Source: Pseudomonadota bacterium
GTDB taxonomy: Bacteria; Desulfobacterota; Desulfobacteria; Desulfobacterales; Desulfolunaceae
Assembly: GCA_018818835.1 (NCBI GenBank)
Contig: JAHIRD010000067.1
Coordinates: 1 to 35,674, forward strand
Direction of reading: 5' to 3'
Length of the DNA stretch: 35,674 nt
This document shows positions 1-7,225 of the stretch, one piece after another. The first letter of the stretch is position 1; each line of letters starts with the position of its first letter. The notes beneath the pieces are model-generated. The model did not search any database. It was given only the letters and a program-made list of their open reading frames with translations, and had not been told where the DNA came from. The position numbers and the translations under genes are program-made.

Positions 1-158
1 AATATTCCATCTGATTTTGATTTTCAAAGAGCAAAGTCAAAAAAAAGATAAATTTAAGATTGCAAATATGTTTCGAAATGTTCGTTTATTACAATTTTGT
101 ATTTAATACTACTTCTGACTTTTTACAGGGCCATCAAAATTCACAATGCATTGAATGT

Positions 159-374
159 TTATTTTTTGCGAGGCCCTAAACGCTTGACCGGCATGTTGAA
201 AAAAGTGAGTTTGATGAAATCGAATCCGAACCGCATCATCTCCGTATCGCTGCGCCGGATTTTTTTCCGGATGTCGTCTTTGACCTTATAGCGTTTGAGA
301 AAGGTGCTTCAAAAGACAAATTCCCGGAAGACATCCACATTGTAGGCGGTCATGGTGTTGAATTCCGGGGTCAC
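159..374 (-). pseudogene. Broken gene tail, probably a transposase remnant
   Basis: Read on the minus strand there is one 71-codon frame, beginning about position 374 and ending in TAA at 159-161, interrupted by a single TGA at 309-311. The product before the stop codon includes NVDVFREFVF, and after it comes a basic stretch (LKRYKVKDDIRKKIRRSD) and an ending in FFNMPVKRLGPRKK. Both halves read like real protein, so this is a decayed C-terminal fragment rather than noise. It lies directly downstream of a DUF6788-type gene on the same strand; genes of that family commonly sit just upstream of DDE transposases, which is why I infer a transposase. The N-terminal bulk of the gene is absent, as if deleted. 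The family identity is inference and not proven by a catalytic motif. Confidence 0.45.
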
Positions 375-391
375 CTTAGAATGGCACTAAC

Positions 392-754
392 TTAAGTTTT
401 TGTATGTCTTTTCCGTTTTTTAACGGGTGTAGTTGTGTATTGGCATAGAAGAAGTGATATCACCTTCATTTTCTTGATAATATTGTCTAATTCGCGATTG
501 TTGTCAATGGCCTTTTGGTAAGATTTGGCTTGACCTGCGGTGAGGTTTATCGTAGTCGTTTTCCCATTTTTTTTGAACGTCCACTGGTAGTAAGGGCCAT
601 AGGTTTTTTCTTTTGACGGATCCTTCGGGGCCTCCCGCACTATCTTTCTTTCTGTAATTGTTCCCTGCAAAACTAATCCTACTTTCCCCAGTCGCGATAC
701 CAGCCTTGCGTACTGTGCTTGTAGCTGCTTGGCTGATTTTTTGTCTTCAGTCAT
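392..754 (-). CDS. DUF6788-type small basic protein (transposon companion)
   Basis: A 120-residue protein starting at ATG 754, chosen because GGAGG stands seven bases upstream; the frame is open further upstream but without a ribosome site. The centre (about residues 30-95) matches what I know of DUF6788: a beta-rich unit with 'L.GTITER', then 'YGPYYQWTFKKNGKT' and 'LTAGQAKSYQKAIDNNREL'. Usual members carry a CxxCxC-type segment between these two motifs; here it is replaced by a lysine/proline-rich segment without cysteine. Function is unknown; members are found beside transposases. The last 10-15 residues are very basic and may be read-through into decayed DNA. The gene sits beside the broken transposase-like tail on the same strand, so the pair is probably the relic of one mobile element. 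Confidence 0.6.
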   Translation of the reverse strand: MTEDKKSAKQLQAQYARLVSRLGKVGLVLQGTITERKIVREAPKDPSKEKTYGPYYQWTFKKNGKTTTINLTAGQAKSYQKAIDNNRELDNIIKKMKVISLLLCQYTTTPVKKRKRHTKT

Positions 755-780
755 AAATCCTCCGTTTTTTTGTTGATTTT

Positions 781-806
781 TATTACAAGTATATTTACTT
801 GTAATA
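781..806. promoter_or_regulatory. Perfect AT-rich 11-bp inverted repeat, operator-like
   Basis: Arms TATTACAAGTA (781-791) and TACTTGTAATA (796-806) are perfect reverse complements around a 4-bp spacer. It sits in the leader of the DUF6788 gene, between the predicted promoter and the start codon, where a repressor would act. There is no T-run beyond either arm, so a terminator is unlikely. Confidence 0.5.
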
Positions 807-871
807 AATGATGTCAATAAAATTATGGAGGGATAATGAAAATGAAAAATAAGTCTATCTTGCTGGGCCAA

Positions 872-901
872 AGTATAGCGGGTGTTGGGGTGTTGGGTCA
901 A
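872..901 (-). promoter_or_regulatory. Sigma-70-type promoter for the DUF6788 gene
   Basis: Minus strand: TTGACC (896-901), 18-bp spacer, TATACT (872-877), about 120 bp upstream of the DUF6788 start codon. Both hexamers match the consensus well; the spacer is one base longer than ideal. Confidence 0.4.
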
Positions 902-1008
902 ATCTTTATTCTTGACAAATCATAAATATTCAATAATTTCAGAATAATGGCATGACAACATTGCATCAAATATTCAGGCGAATATTATTATCATTGGGTC
1001 AACAATTC

Positions 1009-1130
1009 TATAATGAAAGCTCGGCCTCCCATGGGCATGGCTGAAGCCATGCGGCACACCCTCCCAGGGCAGGAGCCTGAGACAAGGGGGCTCAGGGTAT
1101 AGGTCAGGAATGTAATTCCGTGAACAGCTT
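1009..1130 (+). ncRNA. Candidate structured RNA: GC-rich hairpin island with its own -10 box
   Basis: In an AT-rich gap of about 700 bp without a gene, positions 1018-1125 are markedly GC-rich and contain consecutive hairpins: GCATGGC-TGAA-GCCATGC, CCTGAG(9 nt)CTCAGG, and GGAAT-GTA-ATTCC. A perfect TATAAT lies at 1009-1014, which would start a transcript near 1021, at the first base of the GC-rich part; the -35 is poor. No open frame of note crosses it and I do not recognise an RNA family. No T-run follows, so the 3' end is unknown. A remnant of a larger mobile intron is another possibility. Confidence 0.3.
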
Positions 1131-1250
1131 ACATAATTATCCTAATATTAGCATTAAGTGGTCTATGTCAGTATGGGAAATCATGTGGACTATAATGTAG
1201 GACATGAAGAATACAAAAAATCACCTCAAAAGTATAAGTTGCAATCCAGA

Positions 1251-1276
1251 TAGGTGCACGGCGCGCCATACCCCTA
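1251..1276. repeat. REP-like imperfect palindrome
   Basis: An imperfect palindrome centred on GGCGCGCC, with outer arms TAGG and CCTA. It resembles the hairpin repeat type built on GTAGGGGCACGG...CCGTGCCCCTAC that is dispersed in many proteobacterial genomes. A relative is at 2638-2657. Confidence 0.4.
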
Positions 1277-1535
1277 CAATGTACGAACGTTTTTGCTCAA
1301 CTGATTGACCCGGGTGAGGGGCAACATGGATTTATGAATAAGATTAAAGTCCTTTATAACATTGTCTTTAAACAAGTTGCATTTCATGGGTCCTTGTTGT
1401 CGACTTTTTATTCACCATAAAGGTCATGAAGCGATGGGCATGATATCCGGGTAAAATATACACATTTATAGAAACTGGATAAAAAGTATCCATTCATCGC
1501 CTTTTGCATTTGAAGGAATATTCGGGAGTGGAATT

Positions 1536-1559
1536 AAAAATCAGTTTAAAAATCAGTTT
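1536..1559 (+). repeat. Two tandem copies of AAAAATCAGTTT upstream of a sigma-54 promoter
   Basis: Exact direct repeat of 12 bp (1536-1547 and 1548-1559), ending 22 bp before the -24/-12 promoter of the PspA-like gene. It could be a site for an activator or a bending protein such as IHF; this is inference from position only. Confidence 0.35.
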
Positions 1560-1581
1560 GTTAATACAATACATATTAAAC

Positions 1582-1599
1582 TTGGCATATGCATTGCTT
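1582..1599 (+). promoter_or_regulatory. Sigma-54 (-24/-12) promoter of the PspA-like gene
   Basis: TTGGCATATGCATTGCTT has the invariant GG (1584-1585) and GC (1596-1597) exactly ten bases apart, matching the consensus TGGCAC-N5-TTGCW. Transcription would begin near 1609, about 20 bp before the start codon of the PspA-like gene. In enterobacteria pspA is transcribed by sigma-54 with PspF, so the promoter class fits the gene downstream. No PspF gene is in the window. Confidence 0.7.
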
Positions 1600-1627
1600 A
1601 ACATGGAAGACATTAAAGGAGGTTGTT

Positions 1628-2071
1628 ATGAAACACAGCTTAAAAAGTATGCCAGGGCTTTTTCCAGAAAACATCAAGCCCGTGGTTGATCCTAATGAGA
1701 ATCTCGAAGGCATGGTTCGTCAAATCATCTGCGATATGGAAGAAACTCTTTGTAAGGCACGACAAAATGAAGCGGAAGCCATGGACACCCAAAAAAAACT
1801 TGAACATCAACTCAAACAAGCCCAAAACGACATCGTCAGATGGGAGCAATGTGCACAGCATTGCCTGAAAATCAATGACGGGGGCATGGCCAGCAGGGCG
1901 CTGGGTCAGAAGAACGATTCTGAAATCAGCGCCGCCTCTTTAAACAAAAGCCTGAAATCAGCGGCGGAAACATGCCATGAACTGGAACAGGAAATCAAAC
2001 GGATGGGAAAAGAACTGGATGATATCAAACGAAAAGCCCTGGACCTTGGAATCTGGCAAAACGCTGCTTAA
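1628..2071 (+). CDS. Short PspA/IM30 (phage shock protein A) family protein
   Basis: A 147-residue, mostly helical protein. Start ATG 1628 is fixed by AAAGGAGG five bases upstream; an upstream in-frame ATG overlaps the promoter. Residues about 22-140 follow the PspA/IM30/Vipp1 pattern: 'DPNENLEGMVRQIICDMEE', then heptad-rich coiled coil (KKLEHQLKQAQNDIVRWEQ, ALGQKNDSEISAASLNKSL, ELEQEIKRMGKELDDIKRKA). PspA proteins bind the inner leaflet of the inner membrane under envelope stress and, in enterobacteria, hold the activator PspF inactive. Usual length is about 220-230, so this one stops where helix 3 or 4 would begin and lacks the C-terminal helices needed for the ESCRT-III-like polymer; the stop is a clean TAA. 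It stands alone, with no pspB/C. The sigma-54 promoter supports stress control. Confidence 0.75.
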   Translation: MKHSLKSMPGLFPENIKPVVDPNENLEGMVRQIICDMEETLCKARQNEAEAMDTQKKLEHQLKQAQNDIVRWEQCAQHCLKINDGGMASRALGQKNDSEISAASLNKSLKSAAETCHELEQEIKRMGKELDDIKRKALDLGIWQNAA

Positions 2072-2159
2072 GTCTATTAATCTTGAGTGGTTATTTATTG
2101 CCCCGTTAACCCGTGCCTGCTCGTCGGCCTCTATGAACGGGTATCTGATTTCCTGGGGA

Positions 2160-2385
2160 TTCAAAATTCATTAGATAGTTTTTGGCAATAGTCACAGCAC
2201 CCTTTCGAACACGACCGCCTTTCCATGCGGTCAACCCCATATTGGGCTTCCGGGCCATCCGCCCTCTGGGAAATCAGCTCTACGGCCGTATGACCGGGGA
2301 TGGCCCAGTGCATTTTATTCTGGACCGAGGCAAAAAAATTCCCGGTAATCTCGCAATGGGGGTCATAATCCATCTGATATTTTGA
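2160..2385 (-). pseudogene. RhuM-family protein fragment, frameshifted
   Basis: The minus strand encodes MDYDPHCEITGNFFASVQNK, then MHWAIPGHTAVELISQRAD in one frame, and after a frameshift near 2245, NMGLTAWKGGRVRKGAVTIA and KNYLMNF in another. These two pieces match the conserved middle of RhuM proteins (virulence RhuM, PF13310), which read roughly 'DYDP..FFATVQNKLHYA..GKTAAELI..RAD' followed by 'NMGLT.WKG..VRK.DV.VAKNYL'. Both ends of the normal gene are missing. RhuM genes travel on genomic islands, often inside restriction-modification loci, so this marks an old island or phage-defence remnant. Confidence 0.65.
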
Positions 2386-2456
2386 TGCGCTTCATCATTG
2401 GCCCAATTCTTACACATCAATCACCATAACCCATTTGCCCAGCTTTTTTTAGCTTG

Positions 2457-2474
2457 TCCCCGCGAAGGCGGGGA
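2457..2474. repeat. REP-like hairpin TCCCCGC-GAAG-GCGGGGA
   Basis: Perfect 7-bp arms around GAAG. This is the core of a very common dispersed proteobacterial repeat (TCCCCGCGAAGGCGGGGA). It lies in a gene-free stretch (2386-3296) that contains only repeats. Confidence 0.55.
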
Positions 2475-2637
2475 AGCTGGCCGCCAGAGGCATGCCTTCC
2501 TTCATGAACTTCATGGCCTTCATGGTGACTAAAAAAAGGTTTAACCACGAAGAAGGGCAAACGATTATCCTTGCTGCCGGGGGCCCCAAAAATGTATTTT
2601 GGGATGAGTCAAATGTCCGCTGTCGAGAGGCAAACAC

Positions 2638-2657
2638 GGGCACGACGCATCGTGCCC
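2638..2657. repeat. REP-like hairpin GGGCACGA-CGCA-TCGTGCCC
   Basis: Perfect 8-bp arms around CGCA, followed by CTAC; same type as the palindrome at 1251-1276. Confidence 0.5.
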
Positions 2658-2978
2658 CTACCCTCCCGTGCGATGATCTCACTTGGGTGCTCTTTGTGCC
2701 TTCGTGAGAGACGACGCTTTTGGTTGTGGCTTTGCCGCTCTGTGCTACTATCTCGTAAAATTTAGTTTTTTTTGCTGGAAGTTGAAGCCATAAGAAAATA
2801 GCTTACTAAAAGTATTTGCTTTCCTTCGTGCCCTTCGTGTTCTTCAGAGAGCGTAGCGAACGGGTGGTTAAAAAAAATGTGTTTGCGGCTATGCCGCGCT
2901 GTGCTCTTCAAGACCTTCATGGTGATTATAGAAATCCCAGGCCTTGCCTGGGATTGAAAAAAAGCAGTTTAACCTTGC

Positions 2979-3207
2979 AACACCGTCTGCAGAACATATC
3001 CGTGTTTGACTGTGACAGTCCGTGTTTGTCCAGGCTATTTCTTTCGTGGACAAACACAGACGGCCAAGGACTGACACGGACATTTGAACACCGTCTGCGG
3101 AACATGTCCGTGTTTGTCTGTGACAGTCCGTGTTTGTCCAGGCTATTTCTTTCGTGGACGAACACAGAAAACCACGGACGAACACGGACATTGGAACACT
3201 GTCTGCC
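2979..3207. repeat. 108-bp tandem repeat, two copies plus a partial third
   Basis: The unit begins with CACCGTCTGC at 2981 and again at 3089 (period 108), with a related CACTGTCTGC at 3198. Each unit holds TGTGACAGTCCGTGTTTGTC, then CAGGCTATTTCTTTCGTGGA, differing at only a few bases. The words 'ccgtgtttg' and 'aaacacaga/gacacgga' make it internally repetitive on both strands. No supported gene runs through it; on either side are dispersed copies of another module, CTTCAGWGAG..GCGAACGGGTGG (2840-2870 and 3221-3252). Confidence 0.65.
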
Positions 3208-3296
3208 GCGCTGTGCTCTTCGTGTGCTTCAGTGAGCTATGCGAACGGGTGGTGAGTAAAAAATCACCAAAATCCTTTCTTCTCTGTGTTTATGTT

Positions 3297-4547
3297 TCAG
3301 CCGTACATCAGATGAGCACTGGTCAGAGTCTGCCCGATGATTTTTTCTTTGACACGCCTGATGTCTCGTTGTTCACGCATGATATAGCGATAAAGACCGG
3401 CATGGGTGATATCGCCCACCATTACCAGACCCACCAGGTGTTTGCCCTCTTTGGAAAACACCAGTTTCCGGTAGGCATTCCCGGAAACATTCCGATGGAC
3501 CTCATAGTCTCCGCTGCCCGGATGGACCTGCCCCATAGACACAAAGGGGAGGCCAGCCACCTGGGTGGCGTTCATCACGCCGAATGTTCCGGCATAGGCC
3601 GTGGGATCGCCGGCCATATTTTTTCCGGCGCACAGGCCCATTTCAGCCGCATTGGTCCAGAGACCGGTCACGACCCTGTTTCCGGTGACAGGGTCAAAGG
3701 TCACGGCCACATCGCCTGCCGCAAAAATGTTTTCCCGACTGGTCCGGGTGTATGGATCCACCACCACGCCCTGGTCAATCTCCATATCCGATGATTTCAG
3801 AAAATCAACACAGGGCCGGACCCCTTTACCGATGAACACCATGTCGCACGGGATATCCACCCCGTTATCCAGAATCACGGCCTTGACCCCATTGGGCCCT
3901 TGCACAATGGTTTTTGCGGACCTGCCGGTCATGATTTTCAGACCTGCATGTTCAAGGGCCTGCCTTATCATCACCGCATCATCAGGCTCCATCAGCTGGG
4001 AAAGGATTTCCGGGGAATACACCACCAGAGTCACGGCAACTTTTTTTTCCAAAAGGGCAAAGGCCGCCTTGAGATTGAGCAGGCCTCCGCCCAGAAGAAT
4101 GGCATGCCGGGCCGAAGATGACCGCTGGGCTGCATCCCGGGCCTGGGCAAGGGTTCGCAATGCATAGACACCCTTGATTCCAGTCCCCTCAATATCCCTG
4201 GGGATGTAAGGACTGCTTCCCGAAGCGATCAAAAGACGATCAAACAAGACCGTATCCCCGGATTTTGTTTTTACCTGGTTGCTGTGGGTGTCCAGACTGA
4301 CAACCCGAGTATTCAGACGCAGATCAATGCCCTTTGCCTGATACGGCCCCTGTCCGGTCATGGCCACATCAGCCGGGGATTTCTCACCGCTGATGATAAA
4401 CGGAATCATGGGTCTGAAGTAAGGCGAATCTGTTTCTTCGGACAGGACCGTGACCTTAGCCTCCGGTTCTGTTTTAACAATGGCGCAGGCTGCGGACAGA
4501 CCTGCTGCACTGGCTCCGATAATCACATAAGTCTGGTTCGCGGCCAT
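3297..4547 (-). CDS. FAD/NAD(P)-dependent oxidoreductase linked to CO dehydrogenase
   Basis: A 416-residue pyridine nucleotide-disulfide oxidoreductase-like flavoprotein. The start at ATG 4547 is chosen over an upstream in-frame codon because GGGGAG lies five bases before it and it follows the cooF stop by one base. An N-terminal Rossmann motif GASAAG (about residues 11-16) binds FAD, AILLGGGLLN near the middle is the second nucleotide-binding fold, and NIFAAGDVAVTFD is the C-terminal FAD motif. There is no redox-active CxxxxC pair, so it is not a thioredoxin/lipoamide reductase. Similar flavoproteins stand next to cooS-cooF in clostridia and sulfate reducers and are thought to pass electrons from CooF to NAD(P)+. 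Last gene of the cooS-cooF operon. Partner and coenzyme choice are inference. Confidence 0.8.
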   Translation of the reverse strand: MAANQTYVIIGASAAGLSAACAIVKTEPEAKVTVLSEETDSPYFRPMIPFIISGEKSPADVAMTGQGPYQAKGIDLRLNTRVVSLDTHSNQVKTKSGDTVLFDRLLIASGSSPYIPRDIEGTGIKGVYALRTLAQARDAAQRSSSARHAILLGGGLLNLKAAFALLEKKVAVTLVVYSPEILSQLMEPDDAVMIRQALEHAGLKIMTGRSAKTIVQGPNGVKAVILDNGVDIPCDMVFIGKGVRPCVDFLKSSDMEIDQGVVVDPYTRTSRENIFAAGDVAVTFDPVTGNRVVTGLWTNAAEMGLCAGKNMAGDPTAYAGTFGVMNATQVAGLPFVSMGQVHPGSGDYEVHRNVSGNAYRKLVFSKEGKHLVGLVMVGDITHAGLYRYIMREQRDIRRVKEKIIGQTLTSAHLMYG

Positions 4548-4548
4548 A

Positions 4549-5055
4549 TCATCTCCCCTCACCCCGGCTCAATTCCTCAGCCGCTTTCCGCCGCAGGTCC
4601 TTGGAAAAGTCCGTCACCGTCTGATACACAAGAGCCTTGGTGGGACAGGCAGACACGCATGCCGGTTGATCCCGGTCCTGGCACCGGTCACACCGGTAGG
4701 CTTTCCTGGCCTCCAGATGCCTGCCGATGACCCCATAGGGGCAGACCATCACACAGGTCCAGCAGCCAATGCACTTATCGGCATCCGTGACCACAGCCTG
4801 GTCAGCTGTGCGATGAATGGCCCCGGCAATGCAGGCGTGCATGCAGGGTGCATCTTCGCAATGACGGCAAAGGATGGGAACAGGAACACTGGCTGACACC
4901 GTCTCAACGTAGACCCTGGATTTGGGCATGGGGTGTTCCCCCATGGCCTCATATATATTTTTTGATGCTGAATGGGCAACAGCACAGGCTAACTCACAGC
5001 TGTGGCATCCCATACACAGATCTTTTCGAACAAAAATTTCCTTTATCTGATCCAT
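4549..5055 (-). CDS. cooF: CooF-type polyferredoxin of carbon monoxide dehydrogenase
   Basis: A 168-residue iron-sulfur protein with four cysteine quartets: C14/17/20/24, C63/66/71/75, C95/98/101/105 and C122/125/133/137, predicting four [4Fe-4S] clusters in the arrangement of the CooF/DMSO-reductase-B-subunit family. It takes electrons from CooS and passes them on, here most likely to the flavoprotein encoded next. There is no signal peptide or membrane segment, so it is cytoplasmic. Start ATG 5055 follows AAAGGAG at a good distance, and the gene is 24 bp downstream of cooS and one base from the flavoprotein gene, so all three are one transcription unit. The C-terminal tail is highly charged. 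Confidence 0.9.
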   Translation of the reverse strand: MDQIKEIFVRKDLCMGCHSCELACAVAHSASKNIYEAMGEHPMPKSRVYVETVSASVPVPILCRHCEDAPCMHACIAGAIHRTADQAVVTDADKCIGCWTCVMVCPYGVIGRHLEARKAYRCDRCQDRDQPACVSACPTKALVYQTVTDFSKDLRRKAAEELSRGEGR

Positions 5056-5079
5056 GGTGATCTCCTTTGGTTTTTCACA

Positions 5080-6993
5080 TCAAAGCCCAAGACCTTTTCG
5101 ACGCTCATCAATGGCAGCAAGAAGTTTGTCTGCCGCAGACTCGGGATCCAGATCAACGATAAAATAGCCTCCGGTCACGTCCCTGACTGTTTTCGTAAGC
5201 ACCTCCACCACAAGGGGACTTCCCATGACAGGCAGCATCACCCCCACATGGGTGGGCAGGCCTGCGGCCACCGCATAGGTGCCGATGGACACGGCCTTTT
5301 CCGAAACAGCTTCGGCTGCCGAGGCCACCACAGGCAGGGCATCCGTATCCACTCCCAGATAATTGGCAACAGCCACGGCCAGGGCCACGGCCCTGGAATT
5401 ATCCACACAGGAACCCATGTGAAGCACCGGAGGAAGGGGACCGCCCAGGCCGTTGGCTTCTCCAATGGCCGTGAGCACAGCCTTGATGCCATCCCCGCAC
5501 AGCGCATCCACATTGGCCGGATCCATGAGGCCATGTCGCATCAAAGCACCTGCACCGCAACCTGTGGCCAGGATCAGAACATTTTCCTTGAGCATTTTTT
5601 TTGCCATGATCACGAAATTTTCATCCTGGGGCACCTTTACATTATTGCACCCGGCATAGAGGCACACCCCCCTGATATTTCCTGCTTTGAGATTATCCAC
5701 CAACGGCTTTAAGGGATCAACGGCATTCAATTTAGATAAGGCCGCCACAATGGCTTCCACGGAAAACCCTGCCACCACAGGTGTTTTCACATCGGGAATC
5801 TCAACAGGTTTCCCCTTTCGTTTCGCATAATTTAAAGCGGCCATGGCCAGTATTTCTTCGGCCTTTTTACCCGCTTCTTCTTCGGAAAATTCCATGTGAT
5901 CCGTTCCCGTGATTTTGCACAAATCCATGGTGGTCAGAACCTGGGTCCCCATGCATTGGGCCACCGTTGCCACCGAGGGCATGATGCACTGGTAATCCAC
6001 CACCATCAGATCAACCGCCCCAGTTAAAATAGCAGTCTCCTGGCTCACCGAATGGGTGCAGGAAGGAATGCCGTGGCGCATCATGATCTCGTTTCCCGTG
6101 CAGCAGATCCCCACCAGATTAAAGCCTGCCGCGCCCTTGGCTTTGGCCATATCCTGTTTTTGGGCAGCCACGGACACCAGAATATCCGATAACACAGGAT
6201 TGTGTCCGTGCAAGGCAATGTTCACCCAGTCTTTTTTCAAGGTACCCAGATTGGCCTCACTTTTCACAGGGGTGGGTGTACCAAAAAGAATATCCGCCAG
6301 GTCCGTGCCCATATAACATCCGGCCAGATCCGCCACCCCGCATCGCAGTCCCGCGAGAAGCAGATTTACAGCGTCGGCATCCACACCGTAAAGGGTCCGG
6401 TGCATGATTTCGGAGATTTCATGGTCAATGCCTTTGGGTACCAGGCCATGTTTCAATAAAACATCCACACGTTTCTGTGGCACCACTGTGGCTGCCCACA
6501 TGACCGGGGTTTCCTTTTCATGAAAATCAGCCAGGGCAGCCATGGCCAGATCCTTGGCAATATCTGCGATGCTTCGGCCGTCCACGGGAATTCCCATGCG
6601 TGTTGACACGGATTTTAATTTGGCTTCATCCTTGATCCGGTAGTCCTTTGTCTTACCCGTGGCCATTTTCAAGAGGGTGTGAGCCAGATGCTTGGCATGT
6701 CCCGAATGGGCTGCTGTTCCGGCAGCAATGGCACGGTCCAGCCCCCTGGCCACCATGACATCAGCCGAGGCACCGCAGATGCCTTCCCTGGGACCTTCCC
6801 CAAAGGGATCAATGCGGCAGGGCCCCTGGAGACAATGTCTGCAGCACAAACCCGTATCACCAAAACCGCACTGGGGAAGCATGGTCTCATACCTGTCCCA
6901 TATGGTTTGAATGTTTTCTTTTTTTGCTTTGGCAAGCATCTGATTTACTGCCGGATCAAGACTCTTTTTCCTTGGAACCCTCGCATCTGCCAT
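5080..6993 (-). CDS. cooS: Anaerobic Ni-Fe carbon monoxide dehydrogenase catalytic subunit
   Basis: A 637-residue monofunctional CODH (CO + H2O to CO2 + 2 electrons). ATG 6993 is preferred to an upstream TTG because AGGAGG is seven bases before it. Every ligand of the well-studied Carboxydothermus CODH-II is found at a constant offset of three: D-cluster C42 and C50; B-cluster C51, C54, C59, C73; C-cluster H264, C298, C336, C449, C479, C529; and the acid-base residues H96 and K566. The enzyme should therefore be active and homodimeric in the cytoplasm. First gene of cooS-cooF-flavoprotein. No ACS subunits, no hydrogenase and no nickel-insertion ATPase CooC are in the window, so this is the stand-alone type that probably yields reduced ferredoxin or NAD(P)H from CO. 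Confidence 0.96.
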   Translation of the reverse strand: MADARVPRKKSLDPAVNQMLAKAKKENIQTIWDRYETMLPQCGFGDTGLCCRHCLQGPCRIDPFGEGPREGICGASADVMVARGLDRAIAAGTAAHSGHAKHLAHTLLKMATGKTKDYRIKDEAKLKSVSTRMGIPVDGRSIADIAKDLAMAALADFHEKETPVMWAATVVPQKRVDVLLKHGLVPKGIDHEISEIMHRTLYGVDADAVNLLLAGLRCGVADLAGCYMGTDLADILFGTPTPVKSEANLGTLKKDWVNIALHGHNPVLSDILVSVAAQKQDMAKAKGAAGFNLVGICCTGNEIMMRHGIPSCTHSVSQETAILTGAVDLMVVDYQCIMPSVATVAQCMGTQVLTTMDLCKITGTDHMEFSEEEAGKKAEEILAMAALNYAKRKGKPVEIPDVKTPVVAGFSVEAIVAALSKLNAVDPLKPLVDNLKAGNIRGVCLYAGCNNVKVPQDENFVIMAKKMLKENVLILATGCGAGALMRHGLMDPANVDALCGDGIKAVLTAIGEANGLGGPLPPVLHMGSCVDNSRAVALAVAVANYLGVDTDALPVVASAAEAVSEKAVSIGTYAVAAGLPTHVGVMLPVMGSPLVVEVLTKTVRDVTGGYFIVDLDPESAADKLLAAIDERRKGLGL

Positions 6994-7014
6994 GGCCAAT
7001 CCTCCTGGAATTGA

Positions 7015-7036
7015 TTGTCATAGACCGTCATGTCAA
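7015..7036. promoter_or_regulatory. Imperfect dyad TTGnCAT-N8-ATGnCAA upstream of cooS
   Basis: A 22-bp imperfect inverted repeat, 21 bp before the cooS start codon and just upstream of its ribosome site. The layout (conserved half-sites, N8 centre) is like a helix-turn-helix operator, but it matches neither the FNR (TTGAT-N4-ATCAA) nor the CooA consensus. The gap 7037-7388 holds no gene; I saw no convincing -35/-10 pair for cooS there. Confidence 0.3.
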
Positions 7037-7225
7037 CGGACCTTCAAAACAGCTTAAACTCACTTTTTTCATAAAAATGATGATGTATTTGGCGTTCAAA
7101 TAACCTGAAACGGTATCGTTTAATCTTGCGGCTTATCTGATCACTTGTTATAAGCACACCCTTTTTAAATCGCAATAATTAAATACCATATCAGCGGAAC
7201 TTCTTTTCATTGTTAAAATTGCAGA

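Noticed and set aside
97-291. Plus-strand open frame of 64 codons
   Set aside because: It lies opposite the better minus-strand gene fragment and its product is low-complexity and basic without a ribosome site.
1-954. Complete insertion sequence with terminal inverted repeats
   Set aside because: I compared both outer sides of the DUF6788/transposase-like pair and found no matching inverted ends or target duplication.
2931-2956. Terminator at the hairpin AATCCCAGGC-CTT-GCCTGGGATT
   Set aside because: The stem is perfect but no T-run follows on either strand and no gene ends nearby; it is probably part of the dispersed repeats.
2979-3207. CRISPR array
   Set aside because: The repeat unit is 108 bp and continuous, without unique spacers between short repeats, and no cas gene is near.
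2816-3235. Plus-strand frame of 139 codons and minus-strand frames over the same place
   Set aside because: The frames follow the 108-bp DNA repeat on both strands, give Cys/Arg-rich sequence repeated with the DNA, and have no ribosome site.
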